From JBBDNV01 sp040877415 (GTDB lineage Bacteria > Planctomycetota > Planctomycetia > Pirellulales > PALSA-1355): 64,000 nt of DNA. Made by a program: the position numbers and the translations under genes. Positions 53,610-63,398 of the stretch are shown here, piece by piece. Position 1 is the first letter of the stretch. The number at the start of each line of letters is the position of its first letter. The notes beneath the pieces were generated by a model that ran no database searches, had not been told where the DNA came from, and worked only from the letters and a program-made list of their open reading frames with translations. The DNA lies in contig JBBDNV010000133.1 in assembly GCA_040877415.1 (NCBI GenBank), positions 13,497 to 77,496 of the forward strand, read 5' to 3'.

Positions 53610-55885
53610 AGCATGTCGATCGGATCGACGTCGGCGATCCATTGCACTTCCTCGGGCGGTTTCAGCCCGGATGTAGATTGGTCGACGGCGCGGCGCAGCA
53701 CGGCCGAGTCCGCGCCGTGCACCTGGATGTGAAAGCGATAGTTGCCGCGCAGCTTCGAGATCGGCGCCGGCGCCGGACCCAACACGCGCGCCCGTTCGCC
53801 CGCCAGCGCCTGCCGCAGCCCGATCGCGATCTGGTCGGCGAACTGGCCGGCGGTCAACTCGGCCGGGCCGCGCACGACCAGGCGGATCAGGCTGGCAAAC
53901 GGCGGATAATCGTGTTCTTCGCGGGGCGGCAGTTCCTGGGCCGCGAACGCGTCGTAGTCGTGGCGCACGGCGGCCAGGATGGCCGGGTGATCGGGATTGA
54001 AGGTTTGCACGAGCACGCGGCCCCCTTTTTCGCCCCGCCCGGTGCGGCCTGCCACTTGCGTGACCAACTGAAACGTCCGCTCCGAAGCGCGAAAGTCGGG
54101 AATGTGCAGCGCCGTGTCGGCATTGATCACCCCGACCAGGGTCACGTTGGGGAAGTCGAGCCCCTTGGCGATCATCTGCGTGCCCAGCAGGATGCGCACG
54201 TCCCCGTCGCGAAACAGTGTCAGGGCCGCCTCGTGACTGCCGTACTTTTGCATCGCGTCGGTGTCCATGCGCAAACAGCGGTACTCGGGAAAGCGGGCCT
54301 TGACTTCGGCCTCCAAACGCTGGGTGCCCAAGCCCCGATAGCGAATGCCCGCGAACTGGCACTGCGGACATTCCACCGGCGCCGGCACCTGGTAGTCGCA
54401 ATAGTGGCACAGCGCAATCCCGCGCACCAGATGGTGCGTCAGCGCGATCGCGCAGCGGGGACACTCCATGACCATGCCGCACGCGGGGCACTGAATGTGC
54501 GTCGAGTAGCCGCGGCGGTTCAACAGCAGAATGACCTGTCCGCCGTCGGTGAGCGTCTGGCCCATCGCCAGGCGAAGCTGGCGGCTGATCGCCCCGCGAT
54601 TGCGGCGGTCGGCGAATTCGCTGCGCAGATCGATGGTGCCGACCAAGGGCATCGGGCGGTTGAAGACCCGTTTGGGGAGCGAAACCAGCCGATATTCGCC
54701 CATCCGGGCCCGATGCCAGCTTTCCAGCGACGGCGTGGCTGAGCCCAGCACGAGCGGAATATTTTCCAATTTGGCACGCCGCAGCGCCACGTCGCGGGCG
54801 TGGTAGCGGGGAGCCGTTTCCTGCTTGAACGTGCCCTCGTGCTCTTCGTCGAGAACGATCAGCCCGAGATTGGGCACGGGGGCAAACACCGCGCTGCGCG
54901 GGCCCACCACGACACTCGCGCGCCCTTCGGCAATCTGTTCCCAGAAGCGGCGGCGCTCCGCGTCGCGCTGATGGCTGTGCAACACGGCGACGCTCGTGAA
55001 CCGCGAGCGGAAGCGCGACACGGTCTGCGGCGTCAGACTGATCTCCGGCACCAGCACGATCGCTTGCCGGCCGAACCGGCGCACCTCTTCGATTGCCTGA
55101 ATGTACACTTCCGTCTTGCCGCTGCCGGTCACTCCGTGCACGAGCACCGTTTGATGGCTGCCGTCACGCAGGGCCTTGAGAATCACATCGAGCGCGACGT
55201 GCTGATCGGCGTTGAGCGTCAAATGCGGTTCGGCGGCCGCCTGCGCGATTTCGCCCGCGGGCGGGGCGTCGAGCCGGCGCGATTGGATTTCGACAAGGCC
55301 TTTGTTTTGCAGATTCCGGATCGGGGCGAGCGTGCAGCCGGCGGCGTCGGCCACTTGCCGGATCGGCACCGGATGGGCGCGGCCGGCCAGGTAGTCGAGG
55401 ACGCGCCTTTGCGTCGGAGTGAGCTTGAGTTGCGTCCGCCGGGCCGCCACGCGATTCGGCAGCCGCACCAATTGCACGATCCGCGTTCCGGCCGCACCCC
55501 GAACACCGGCCGGGATCACCGCTTCGAGCACCTGCCCCCAGGGGCACATGTAGTAATCCGACATCCACTCGGTCAGCCGCAGCATCGATGGGGTAATCAG
55601 GGCCCGCGGGTCAATAGCGCTTGCCAGCGCCTTGAGCCGCCGATTGCCGGCCATCCCCTTGGCCAGCCGCACGCAGTAGCCGGTCATCATCCGGTTGGCC
55701 GGTCCCAACGGTGCGCGCACGCGCTGGCCGGGCACGATCTGGCCGCGCAAATCGTCGGGCACCCGGTAGTCGAACGGCCGCTCCGGACCGCTCGAGAAAA
55801 CGAGCGTCGCCACAAGCTCGTCGCGCGCGTCGTCCTCGTCCCACGGCGCCGGGTTCAGCTCGAACAGGCTTTGTTGTTCGCTCAC
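53606..55885 (-). CDS. priA: Primosomal protein N' (replication restart helicase PriA)
   Basis: PriA reloads the replisome at stalled forks. The 759-residue protein has the N-terminal DNA-binding domain (FDYRVPDDLRGQIVPGQRVRAPLG, about 38-61), Walker A GVTGSGKT (about 252), DEEHEGTFKQE (about 347), and the Zn-binding Cys cluster CPACGMVMECPRCAIALTHH...CHYCDY...CPQC (about 466-500), then VRILLGTQMIAKGLDFPNV and QVAGRTGRGEKGG. The start at 55885 gives the usual length. Its stop codon is part of a MITE target duplication. Confidence 0.95.
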   Translation of the reverse strand: MSEQQSLFELNPAPWDEDDARDELVATLVFSSGPERPFDYRVPDDLRGQIVPGQRVRAPLGPANRMMTGYCVRLAKGMAGNRRLKALASAIDPRALITPSMLRLTEWMSDYYMCPWGQVLEAVIPAGVRGAAGTRIVQLVRLPNRVAARRTQLKLTPTQRRVLDYLAGRAHPVPIRQVADAAGCTLAPIRNLQNKGLVEIQSRRLDAPPAGEIAQAAAEPHLTLNADQHVALDVILKALRDGSHQTVLVHGVTGSGKTEVYIQAIEEVRRFGRQAIVLVPEISLTPQTVSRFRSRFTSVAVLHSHQRDAERRRFWEQIAEGRASVVVGPRSAVFAPVPNLGLIVLDEEHEGTFKQETAPRYHARDVALRRAKLENIPLVLGSATPSLESWHRARMGEYRLVSLPKRVFNRPMPLVGTIDLRSEFADRRNRGAISRQLRLAMGQTLTDGGQVILLLNRRGYSTHIQCPACGMVMECPRCAIALTHHLVRGIALCHYCDYQVPAPVECPQCQFAGIRYRGLGTQRLEAEVKARFPEYRCLRMDTDAMQKYGSHEAALTLFRDGDVRILLGTQMIAKGLDFPNVTLVGVINADTALHIPDFRASERTFQLVTQVAGRTGRGEKGGRVLVQTFNPDHPAILAAVRHDYDAFAAQELPPREEHDYPPFASLIRLVVRGPAELTAGQFADQIAIGLRQALAGERARVLGPAPAPISKLRGNYRFHIQVHGADSAVLRRAVDQSTSGLKPPEEVQWIADVDPIDML

Positions 55886-56039
55886 GTGGCCGGTACTTCT
55901 CTGGGGGCAATCGGTGTACGTCGTGGCTGCCGAGTGGCGGTGTGCCGTCGGAGCGGCTACGATACGTGCGTGTCGGGATCTCCCGCTTCAATATCTTAGG
56001 CCGGCGGCGTGCTGGCAAGCGACGAGTCTGCGCGTGTCG

Positions 56040-56693
56040 ATGCGACTGGGAATTTTTGGGGGCACCTTCGATCCGATCCACTACGGGCATCTGCTGTTGG
56101 CCGAAAGTTGCCGCGAGCAGTTGCACCTGGACGGGGTCTGGTTCCTGCCGGCCGCCGTGCCGCCGCACAAACAACAGCGGGAGCTTGCGCCGGGACGCCA
56201 ACGGATCGAAATGATCGAGCTGGCCATCGGCGGGCACGAAGCGCTGGCCGTTTGCCCCTACGAAATCGAGCGGGGCGGCGTGAATTACACGGTCGACACG
56301 CTGGCCCACCTGAAAGACGAGGACCCGTCCCGGCAGTTGTTCTTCCTGATGGGTGCCGATTCGCTCCGCGATTTGCCGACGTGGAAAGAGCCGGCGCGGT
56401 TGTGCAGCCTGGCCCTGCCGGTGGCGGTAGGACGTGTCGGTGTGGGAATCTCCCAGAGCGAAATCGACAAGCTCAGCCTGAAGAACTTTACGTCGCTGGC
56501 CGAGCGTCTCGAGACCGTTCAAATGCCGAACATTGAACTTTGCAGCAGCGACATTCGCGCTCGGGTCGCCGGCGGCCAAAGCATTCGCTACCGGACGCCG
56601 CGGGCGGTCGAAAAATACATCGAATCGAACGGCCTATATCGCACTCAAACCACGGCCCCGGAAACGCCGCCGGGAAATTGCCACGGATCTTAG
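56040..56693 (+). CDS. nadD: Nicotinate-nucleotide adenylyltransferase
   Basis: NadD transfers AMP to nicotinate mononucleotide in NAD synthesis. The 217-residue protein begins LGIFGGTFDPIHYGHLLLAE, the nucleotidyltransferase GGxFDPxHxGH motif, followed by WFLPAAVPPHK and MGADSLRDLPTWKEP (about 103-117), and SSDIRARVAGGQSIRYRTP near the C-terminus, the ISSTxIR motif. ATG at 56040; a GTG six bases upstream is an alternative. Confidence 0.95.
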   Translation: MRLGIFGGTFDPIHYGHLLLAESCREQLHLDGVWFLPAAVPPHKQQRELAPGRQRIEMIELAIGGHEALAVCPYEIERGGVNYTVDTLAHLKDEDPSRQLFFLMGADSLRDLPTWKEPARLCSLALPVAVGRVGVGISQSEIDKLSLKNFTSLAERLETVQMPNIELCSSDIRARVAGGQSIRYRTPRAVEKYIESNGLYRTQTTAPETPPGNCHGS

Positions 56694-56697
56694 CCAG

Positions 56698-56958
56698 TCA
56701 CGCTGCTTTGCGCATATCTACTAGTGCTTGCAATTGGGGGCTTAGGGTTGAACGAGAAAGATCGGTAAATTCCCGTAACGCGTCCAGCACCTGCTCGAGC
56801 TGCTCGCGCGGGTTGAGCGCCAGATCGATAAAGATCCACCGCTGGCCTTTGATTTCGCAAATCCCGGCGGCAGCTCCGCCGAACCAGTCCTGCCGTACGC
56901 CAAAGCCACGTTCGATGGCCAATGCCACGGCCTCGTCGACAAGCTCAACGGTGTGCAT
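56698..56958 (-). CDS. Small conserved protein of unknown function (86 aa)
   Basis: ATG at 56958 behind GGGAAGGG. The sequence HTVELVDEAVALAIERGFGVRQDWFGGAAAGICEIKGQRWIFIDLALNPREQLEQVLDAL looks like a compact alpha/beta fold of a kind often found as short hypothetical proteins in planctomycetes. It is convergent with nadD, 4 bp apart. No function known. Confidence 0.7.
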   Translation of the reverse strand: MHTVELVDEAVALAIERGFGVRQDWFGGAAAGICEIKGQRWIFIDLALNPREQLEQVLDALREFTDLSRSTLSPQLQALVDMRKAA

Positions 56959-57226
56959 TTTTCCCTTCCCTGTGGTTCGCGCGGATTCGAGAGCATCACC
57001 CCCGCCCACCGCCCGCTCCGGACGAGGGGGCGGGATTGTAGCCGCTTGCGTTTTAGTTGCCCAGTCGGGTGCGTCGATATCGACCAAAGACCTTCGCGAG
57101 CAAGTTCGTTGAGGCACGTCATATCGGTAAAACAGGGCGATTGAGCTCAACGGTAGAAATGGCTAATAGCCGTGTTCTATTTAATTTGGGCTGTTTCGCT
57201 TTCCGCGCACCACACGGGAACCAGGC

Positions 57227-58054
57227 ATGTCCAATACCCAGCCGCCGCATGCTCCCAGTCTCGAAGAGCAGGTGGCCATTCTGAAGGAACAGCTTTACCA
57301 GGCCCAAAAGTTGACCGCCCTGGGGGAACTGATGAGCACCACGACGCACGAATTCAACAACGTGCTCACCACGATCATCAACTACGCCAAGATGGGGCAG
57401 CGCCACCGCGACCAGGAAACGCGCGACAAGGCATTTGGAAAAATCCTGGCGGCCGGACAGCGGGCCGCCAAGATCACGCACGGAATTCTCGGCTTCGCGC
57501 GCAACCGCCCGCAGGGCTTCGAGCCCACGGACCTGGTGAAACTGGTCGAAGACTCGTTGTTGCTGCTGGAGCGCGAGATGAACAAGTATCACGTGGTCGT
57601 CGAGCGGCAATTCCAGGACGTGCCGCTGGCCATGGTCAACGCCAACCAGATTCAGCAGGTCGTGATGAACCTTCTGGTCAACGCCCGGCAGGCCATGCCC
57701 GCCGGCGGACACATCTTGATTCGTTTGAGCCACGACGCGCCCGGCGACACGGTGGACCTGGCGATGCGCGACACGGGCTCGGGCATTGCGCCGGAAAAAC
57801 TGCCGCGCATCTTCGACCGTTACTTCACGACCAAAAGCGGCCCCGACGCAAGCGGCAAAGGGGGCACCGGACTGGGACTGTCGTTTTGCCGCGACATCGT
57901 CGAAACCCACCACGGACGGATTCGCGTTGAAAGCAGCGTGGGCAAAGGGACCGCCATTACGCTGAAACTACCCGTCGCCCGACTCCCTGAACCGGCGCCG
58001 ATCAAGCTCGGCACGCCGATGGGAATCGTCCAGACGCCCGCGAACCAGGGGTAG
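57227..58054 (+). CDS. Cytosolic histidine kinase (NtrB-like)
   Basis: The 275-residue kinase has no membrane segment. After a short coiled start (LEEQVAILKEQLYQAQKLTALGELMS), a HisKA-like H box follows with HEFNNVLTTIINYAKM (His about 41), then HATPase boxes NLLVNARQAMPAGG (about 149), RDTGSGI (about 182) and GTGLGLSFCRDIVETHHGRI (about 213). This is the shape of NtrB-type and chemosensory-like kinases where the sensing part is another protein. No response regulator is adjacent. Confidence 0.88.
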   Translation: MSNTQPPHAPSLEEQVAILKEQLYQAQKLTALGELMSTTTHEFNNVLTTIINYAKMGQRHRDQETRDKAFGKILAAGQRAAKITHGILGFARNRPQGFEPTDLVKLVEDSLLLLEREMNKYHVVVERQFQDVPLAMVNANQIQQVVMNLLVNARQAMPAGGHILIRLSHDAPGDTVDLAMRDTGSGIAPEKLPRIFDRYFTTKSGPDASGKGGTGLGLSFCRDIVETHHGRIRVESSVGKGTAITLKLPVARLPEPAPIKLGTPMGIVQTPANQG

Positions 58055-58139
58055 GATGTCGGTTTCGTGTGCCGTTCGTTGCTCGCCAGGCAGTGCCGAT
58101 CGGGCGGGTCGATAGGCCACCCGGGGCACCAGGATACGG

Positions 58140-58826
58140 CTAGAAATGCGCCGGCGAGGTCATCATGCCGCCGGCGCGGGCCTGGATGCCGGCCAGAATC
58201 ACTTGTTCGAGCGCCGTGTCGCGCCCCAGCGCGAGCCAGCCGACTGTCGGCTCCTGGCCACCGAGGGGGTTCGTGAGACGAACGAGTGCGTCGTCGTTGC
58301 GCAGCGTCTCGGCGTTGGCCAGGCTGACGGCGCCCGATTCAGGCCGAGGCACGTCTTCCAGCTCCTTGTACACCTGGACGTCGACCAGGAAACCGCCTTC
58401 GGCCGGAATTACGCGCACGATCGCCCGGCGTCGCATCGATTGCAGCGTCGCCTGCCAGCGTTCATAGGGCGTCACCGAATCTTGGTTCCACGGCTCGAAA
58501 ATCGTCGACGCCGTGCGCGGATACGTCTGCAACACTCCCTCGGTCAAAAGGTCGCCGACGAGCCGCACGCGCTCTTCGTGTTCGATGCGAAAGTAGTCGT
58601 CCACGACGTCGACCACCTGCTCCCACACGAAGTCGCGGTCCATCGACGTGACCAACAGCGGGTTGGACTCGGGCGACACGAGCGGCGGACCGAAGCCAAA
58701 CTCGGGCGGCGTGTAGCGGGCCGGCTGCCAGGCCTGGCAACCCAATAGCGCAAGCGAGCAAACCCCCAGCGCGCAAATCGGCAGCGCCAGGCGCAATAGC
58801 GCATCGATAGCCCGATCGCAGTGCAT
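58140..58826 (-). CDS. Lipoprotein of unknown function (228 aa)
   Basis: ATG at 58826 opens a lipoprotein signal with the lipobox ALLGC (Cys about 30). The mature domain (FVWEQVVDVVDDYFRIEHEERVRLVGDLLTEGVLQTYPRTASTIFEPWNQDSVTPYERWQATLQSMRRRAIVRVIPAEGGFLVDVQVYKELEDVPRP) resembles a conserved planctomycete domain with an alpha/beta pattern. Function unknown; probably outer-membrane anchored. Confidence 0.8.
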   Translation of the reverse strand: MHCDRAIDALLRLALPICALGVCSLALLGCQAWQPARYTPPEFGFGPPLVSPESNPLLVTSMDRDFVWEQVVDVVDDYFRIEHEERVRLVGDLLTEGVLQTYPRTASTIFEPWNQDSVTPYERWQATLQSMRRRAIVRVIPAEGGFLVDVQVYKELEDVPRPESGAVSLANAETLRNDDALVRLTNPLGGQEPTVGWLALGRDTALEQVILAGIQARAGGMMTSPAHF

Positions 58827-58907
58827 TCGATCCAATGCGAAATGAAACGGTCGCGAGAAATGAGGCGGTAGTGTGATCGAAAGCCGTCGGGGCAACAAGA
58901 GCAGGTG

Positions 58908-59038
58908 CCACGGGTGGCTTGCCCACCCGTGCTTGCCGGGACACGGCTGGACAGGGAGGGACGTGTCGGGAATTCGCGTGCTACTGCTCGCTCTCGCAGC
59001 AGAACGGCACGGGTGGACAAGCCACCCGTGGCACCAGG
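58908..59038. repeat. Inverted repeat of the GTGCCACGGGTGG family
   Basis: Arms GTGCCACGGGTGGCTTGCCC and ACAAGCCACCCGTGGCAC face each other across about 100 bp. The same arms occur, closer together, at 37668-37733. Confidence 0.8.
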
Positions 59039-59092
59039 CATGCATTGCTAGGCAAGCTAGCAGTCGCACCCGGCTCGATCCGCTGGCGGCAA

Positions 59093-59785
59093 TTAGTCGT
59101 AGTTCGAATCGATTCCCAATCGGGTCCGCAACTGTTCGAAGTGTTGCCGGTAAATATCGCTCGACGAGTGCACGTGCTCAGCCTCGGTGATGAACTTCAT
59201 CCGGTCGTCGCAGCGCACGCCCCGCGACCCGAAGATGCGCTCGTACTCTTCCAGGTCGCTGCCGTATACGATCACCAGCTTGTGCTCGTCGAATTGCACT
59301 TCCTGCGGAATGCCGGGGTTCAAGACGGCGATTCCGGTGCAACCGTCGTTCACCAGCAGGTCTTCAAAGTCGTACAGGATGCTTTTGAGCACCGGCATGT
59401 CGATGTGCTCGCGATACAAGTCGACGTGGCCGCGCGCCTCGCGGTTGTGGCTCGTTTCGAGCACGACGTCGACTTCCTGGCCGAGCGGGTCCAAAATGTC
59501 CATGAAGACTTCGAACAGGTGTTCCTTCGAAGCCGCTCCCATCAGCACCGGCACGGTGGCGTGGTTTTCCTCGTCGCGATAGACGTCGTGCCGATAACCC
59601 TGGGAGGGGATCACCTGCAGGTCGAAGGACGGTCGTACGGCTCCGGAAAGCATGAAATCGCCGTAGCGCACAACGCCCAGGTGCGTTTCGAGCTCGTCCG
59701 GGCTGACGCTGTCGAAGCTGCTGGTCGTGTGCGTCGCGATCTCGTCGCGGAACACGTTGCGAAAAAATTTCTTCAAAAACCCCAT
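59093..59785 (-). CDS. Conserved planctomycete protein of unknown function (230 aa)
   Basis: The cytosolic protein begins MGFLKKFFRNVFRDEI and contains LVVRYGDFMLSG-like and FEVFMDILDPLGQEVDVVLETSH strands, then VLKSILYDFEDLLVNDGCTGIAVLNPGIPQEVQFDEHKLVIVYGSDLEEYERIF. It looks like a single folded alpha/beta domain. It has no motif of a known enzyme. The unusual acidic composition and clear coding pattern support a real gene. No operon partner. Confidence 0.75.
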   Translation of the reverse strand: MGFLKKFFRNVFRDEIATHTTSSFDSVSPDELETHLGVVRYGDFMLSGAVRPSFDLQVIPSQGYRHDVYRDEENHATVPVLMGAASKEHLFEVFMDILDPLGQEVDVVLETSHNREARGHVDLYREHIDMPVLKSILYDFEDLLVNDGCTGIAVLNPGIPQEVQFDEHKLVIVYGSDLEEYERIFGSRGVRCDDRMKFITEAEHVHSSSDIYRQHFEQLRTRLGIDSNYD

Positions 59786-60424
59786 CGGCGAACCTCGGAG
59801 TCAGTTATCGGTAGCCGGACAAAGCCTGTCAGTCGCCAGCCAATGGGCGTCCGCAATGCGCGGGTCAAACGCCGGGGGGCGCGTGGTTTTGTTCGGTTGT
59901 TCCAGCTCTCGTGGGTGGGTAAACAAAAAACTCTTCAAGCAAACATAGGTTACGCCGCCGCCCGTGTTCCGCCGCGGAAACTCGACTTTGCGCAACCTGG
60001 AATCGAGCGAGTTTTCCGCCAGCAGAAACGTCACAGATCGCGCATCTGGGCATCCGGCTCGCCGGGCGTGGAGAGCGATCAATGCCTGGAAGTGCGGCGT
60101 CGCCTGCCCCAAACGCGCGTGAAACACCTCAACTCTAGCACCGCCGTGTCCCGACCGACGCCGCCAACGTCAAAAACGGCCGCAAACGCGCCAACCGACT
60201 GATTGGTCTCGGAGGAAAACACTGAGTTTGCCTGCCGCAAACTCGACCCGTCCGCCCGGTTGCGCGCCAGCGTCAATCTCGAAGGGTGCGGTGGCCGGGC
60301 CGGGGGACGTGCAGCGCGCGCCGGGTGGAAAGTCGGCGGGGCTCATGGATACAATCACCCCTCGGGCACCCACGCGGCAAAACGCGCGCGAGTGGCCGCT
60401 CCCCCCAATCATTACCGCGACGGC
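59786..60424. other. Long intergenic region without a recognised gene
   Basis: About 640 bp upstream of two divergent genes. Frames here (for example one of about 108 codons on the minus strand, 59801-60127) lack ribosome-binding sites and recognisable domains. The second half may be 5' leader of the transglutaminase gene. Confidence 0.5.
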
Positions 60425-62023
60425 ATGGGGCGACTAATCTTGACGGGCCACGGCGAGAAACTCGGCGACCGACACGTCCCGGCGGGCGTTGCACGCCGAT
60501 GGCTCCTGGCGATCCTGGCGCTTTTGGCCATGGCGCCGGCCTGCCAGCGCCATCAACCGCGTGCCCCGGCGGCCGAAACATCGGCCGACAATGGCCCCCA
60601 CGCGGTCAAGGCCCCCTCGGAGGAAATCTGGGAGGCCTTCTACCTGCAAGGGGCAAAGATCGGCTACGGCCACACGACCATTCACAAGGTGAGCCGAGAA
60701 GGCCGCCAGCTCGTCGAGACCCGGTCCAAGAATCATCTGGCCATTACCCGCTTCGGCCAGCGGACCGAGCAGGACGTGAACATGGAGATCCTCGAAACGC
60801 CCGCCGGGAAGGTTTTGGAATTCAAAACCCAGGTGGCCTTCGGTCCCTCGCCGACCGTGGTGACCGGCCGCGCCGGCGACGGCCAAATGGCGTTGACCAC
60901 CGAAACGAAGGGCCGGCGCGACACAACCCGCATCGGCTGGTCGAGCGATATCCGCGGGTTTCGGGCCATCGAACAATCGCTTGCCGAAGACCCTATGAAG
61001 CCGGGCGCGCGGCGGACCTTCAAGATGCTGATGCCGCTGGTGAACCAGATTGCCGAGGTGGAGCTGGCGGCGCGCGACTACGAGATGGCGCCGGTCTTGG
61101 GCGTCGAGGCGAAGCTGTTGCGCGTCGATAGCGTCGCCCGGCTGAGGGATGGTCAGTCGTTAAGCTCGATCCTGTGGACCAACGAGCAGGGAGAGGTCAT
61201 CAAGACCCGCATCGCGGCGCTGGCGCAGGAATCGTTCCGCACGACGCGCGCGCTGGCCCTCGCGCCCGCGCGAGACGAGGGGAAATTCGATCTCGGATTG
61301 GACCTGATCGTCCGAGTTGATCCGCCCCTGAAACGCGCGCACGAGACGCGGCAGGTCCGCTACCGGGTGGAGTTGGCCGACGGCGATCCGCTCAAAACGT
61401 TTGCCACGGGGCCGACGCAGTCGGTCCGTTCGCTGGGACAAAACGCGGCCGAAGTAACCGTGCGCAGCCTGCGGCCCGGCGACGTGAAGAAGCCGGCCGA
61501 GCCGCCGGCGACGGTTTCGTCCGAGTACAAGTCGGCCAACAGCTTGCTGCAAATCGACGATCCGCGCGTTCAAGAAATGGCGCGGGAAGCAAAAGGAGCC
61601 GCGAGGGATCCCCGGGACGTGGCGATCGCCCTTGAGCGCTACGTGAGCCGGGTGGTGAGCGAAAAGAACTTTTCGCACGCCTTTGCCACCGCGGCCGAAG
61701 TGGCCGAGTCGCGCGAAGGCGATTGCACGGAACACGCCGTGCTGCTGGCGGCGCTGGCGCGGGCGTGCGGAATCCCCTCTCGCGTGGCGATCGGGCTGGT
61801 CTACGTCCAGCGCGCCGGAGGGTTCGGCTACCACATGTGGACCGAGGTGTATCTGGATGGCCGGTGGGTGCCGCTCGATGCGATTGTGGCGCAGGGGGGC
61901 ACCAGCGCGGCGTATCTGAAACTGGCCGATTCGAGTCTCCACGGGGCCAGCGCCTACAGCAGTTTTCTGGCGGTGGCCGGGGTATTGGGCCAGCTCAAGA
62001 TCGAAGTATTGGAAGCAGAGTGA
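60425..62023 (+). CDS. Transglutaminase-like exported protein
   Basis: The 532-residue protein starts at ATG 60425 with a basic stretch and a hydrophobic segment (WLLAILALLAMAPACQ), a signal peptide with a possible but weak lipobox. A beta-rich N-terminal domain (about 60-330) precedes a transglutaminase core with the catalytic Cys in SREGDCTEHAVLLAALARACGIPSRVAIG (about 430), the His in GYHMWTEVYLDGRWVPLDA (about 465) and the Asp in the latter stretch. It probably acts in the periplasm as a protease or crosslinking enzyme. Convergent with the propeller gene. Confidence 0.88.
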   Translation: MGRLILTGHGEKLGDRHVPAGVARRWLLAILALLAMAPACQRHQPRAPAAETSADNGPHAVKAPSEEIWEAFYLQGAKIGYGHTTIHKVSREGRQLVETRSKNHLAITRFGQRTEQDVNMEILETPAGKVLEFKTQVAFGPSPTVVTGRAGDGQMALTTETKGRRDTTRIGWSSDIRGFRAIEQSLAEDPMKPGARRTFKMLMPLVNQIAEVELAARDYEMAPVLGVEAKLLRVDSVARLRDGQSLSSILWTNEQGEVIKTRIAALAQESFRTTRALALAPARDEGKFDLGLDLIVRVDPPLKRAHETRQVRYRVELADGDPLKTFATGPTQSVRSLGQNAAEVTVRSLRPGDVKKPAEPPATVSSEYKSANSLLQIDDPRVQEMAREAKGAARDPRDVAIALERYVSRVVSEKNFSHAFATAAEVAESREGDCTEHAVLLAALARACGIPSRVAIGLVYVQRAGGFGYHMWTEVYLDGRWVPLDAIVAQGGTSAAYLKLADSSLHGASAYSSFLAVAGVLGQLKIEVLEAE

Positions 62024-62058
62024 CGCCCGTCGGTTCGCCAGCGATCGCTCGGGGCACG

Positions 62059-63114
62059 TCACTGGGGCAGCTTGAAGTCGGCGATCCACAATTGGCTCGA
62101 TTGGTCGCGTGTGCGATTGCTGGTCCACATCAACTGCTTGCCGTCGGGTGAAAACACCGGCAGCACGTCCGCCGTCGGATGATCGGTGATGCGCGTGATT
62201 GGTCCAGGCACGATCCGGCCCTCCTCGTCTCCGTATTTCATCAGCCACAAATCGTAGTTGGGCCGCTGCGTCGGATCGGAATGGTCGGCGCCGGTCCAGA
62301 CGATGTAGGGTTCGCTCGGATGCCAATACGGAGCCCAGTTGACGCCGATGTTGTCGCAGAGCGCCACGTCGTTCTTGCCGTCGATGCCGATAGCGTGAAT
62401 TTGCAGCATCTCGGGCCGCTTGCGATCGGTGCGATAGACGACCCAGCGGCCGTTGGGTGAAACGAACGGGCCGCCGTCGTAGCCGGGCACGTCGGTCAAT
62501 TGGCGCAAGCCCGAGCCGTCGGCGTTCATGACGTACAGATCGGGGTCGCCGTCGCGGTCGCTGCAAAAGGCGATCAGCTTTCCGTCGGCCGAATAGGCTC
62601 CTTCGGCATCGTAGCCTTTGACGTCGGTCAGCTTGCGCAGGTTCCCGCCGTTCACGTCGCCTTCGAAAATGTCCATGCAGGGATCGAAATCCCACGAATA
62701 ACGCCGGTGGCGACCACTCTTGGCGTCGTCTTCCTGCTGCTTGCGCGCTTGTTGTTCGGTTTGCTCGAGCTTGGGATCGAGGTGGCTGGACGCGAATAGC
62801 ACGTGCTTTCCATCGGGCGAGAAGTAGCTGCACGTCGTGCGGCCCCGGCCCGTGCTCACCAGCTGCGGCTCGCCGCCGGAAAGCGGCTGCTTGTAGATCT
62901 GGTAGAACGGGTAGCCGCGCGGCACGGCCTGATAGATGATGGTCCGGCCGTCGGGTGAAAAGTATCCCTCGCCGGCCTTCGTCATACCCGAGGTCACCTG
63001 GCGCACGTTGTCCAGGTACGTCGGTTCAATCGACTCGTCCGCGTAGAGGGCGGCGGCCAACGACAACCAAGAAGCGGCCAGGCCTGCCGCCAACGCGCGA
63101 TGGCACATCATCAT
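62059..63114 (-). CDS. TolB-like beta-propeller protein
   Basis: The 351-residue secreted protein has a signal peptide (about 1-23) after an ATG at 63114 behind AGGAG. It consists of PD40-type repeats: EGYFSPDGRTIIYQAVPRG, CSYFSPDGKHVLFAS, AYSADGKLIAFCSDRDGDPDLYVMNADGSGLRQLTDV, FVSPNGRWVVYRTDRK and PVFSPDGKQLMWTSNR. This is the TolB/WD40-like propeller found in envelope proteins and in peptidases of the DPP family. No peptidase domain is attached. Function unknown. Confidence 0.85.
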   Translation of the reverse strand: MMMCHRALAAGLAASWLSLAAALYADESIEPTYLDNVRQVTSGMTKAGEGYFSPDGRTIIYQAVPRGYPFYQIYKQPLSGGEPQLVSTGRGRTTCSYFSPDGKHVLFASSHLDPKLEQTEQQARKQQEDDAKSGRHRRYSWDFDPCMDIFEGDVNGGNLRKLTDVKGYDAEGAYSADGKLIAFCSDRDGDPDLYVMNADGSGLRQLTDVPGYDGGPFVSPNGRWVVYRTDRKRPEMLQIHAIGIDGKNDVALCDNIGVNWAPYWHPSEPYIVWTGADHSDPTQRPNYDLWLMKYGDEEGRIVPGPITRITDHPTADVLPVFSPDGKQLMWTSNRTRDQSSQLWIADFKLPQ

Positions 63115-63283
63115 GGCTCCTGAAAGGTGCTGACAGCGGGAAATCCAACTCGCGGCGGCCCAACGGCGGGCGTAGTAATCACATCGGCGGGCGATGTGCG
63201 GCGGGTTCCACCAGGGTATTATAACGGGCGTGCTGACGCCGGGCGACGGGGCGTCCTGGCGGCTGCGGCGACGCGTTGCCAAA

Positions 63284-63360
63284 TACGAACCCGACGCACA
63301 AGCGAGGGCCGTGTCGGCGTCCCGTCGCGTTTTTCCCTCGCCCAGCGCGTCGGGTTCGTT
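63284..63360. repeat. Variant of the GCGAGGG palindromic repeat
   Basis: Arms ACGAACCCGACGCACAAGCG (63284-63303) and CGCCCAGCGCGTCGGGTTCGT face each other; related to the family at 8259 but with a different outer sequence. Confidence 0.6.
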
Positions 63361-63398
63361 ATGGCCCCTGATCCGACGAGCTCCGAGAAAACGACGCC

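Noticed and set aside
59801..60127. 108-codon minus-strand frame in the long intergenic region
   Set aside because: No ribosome-binding site or domain; composition is not distinct from random high-GC frames.
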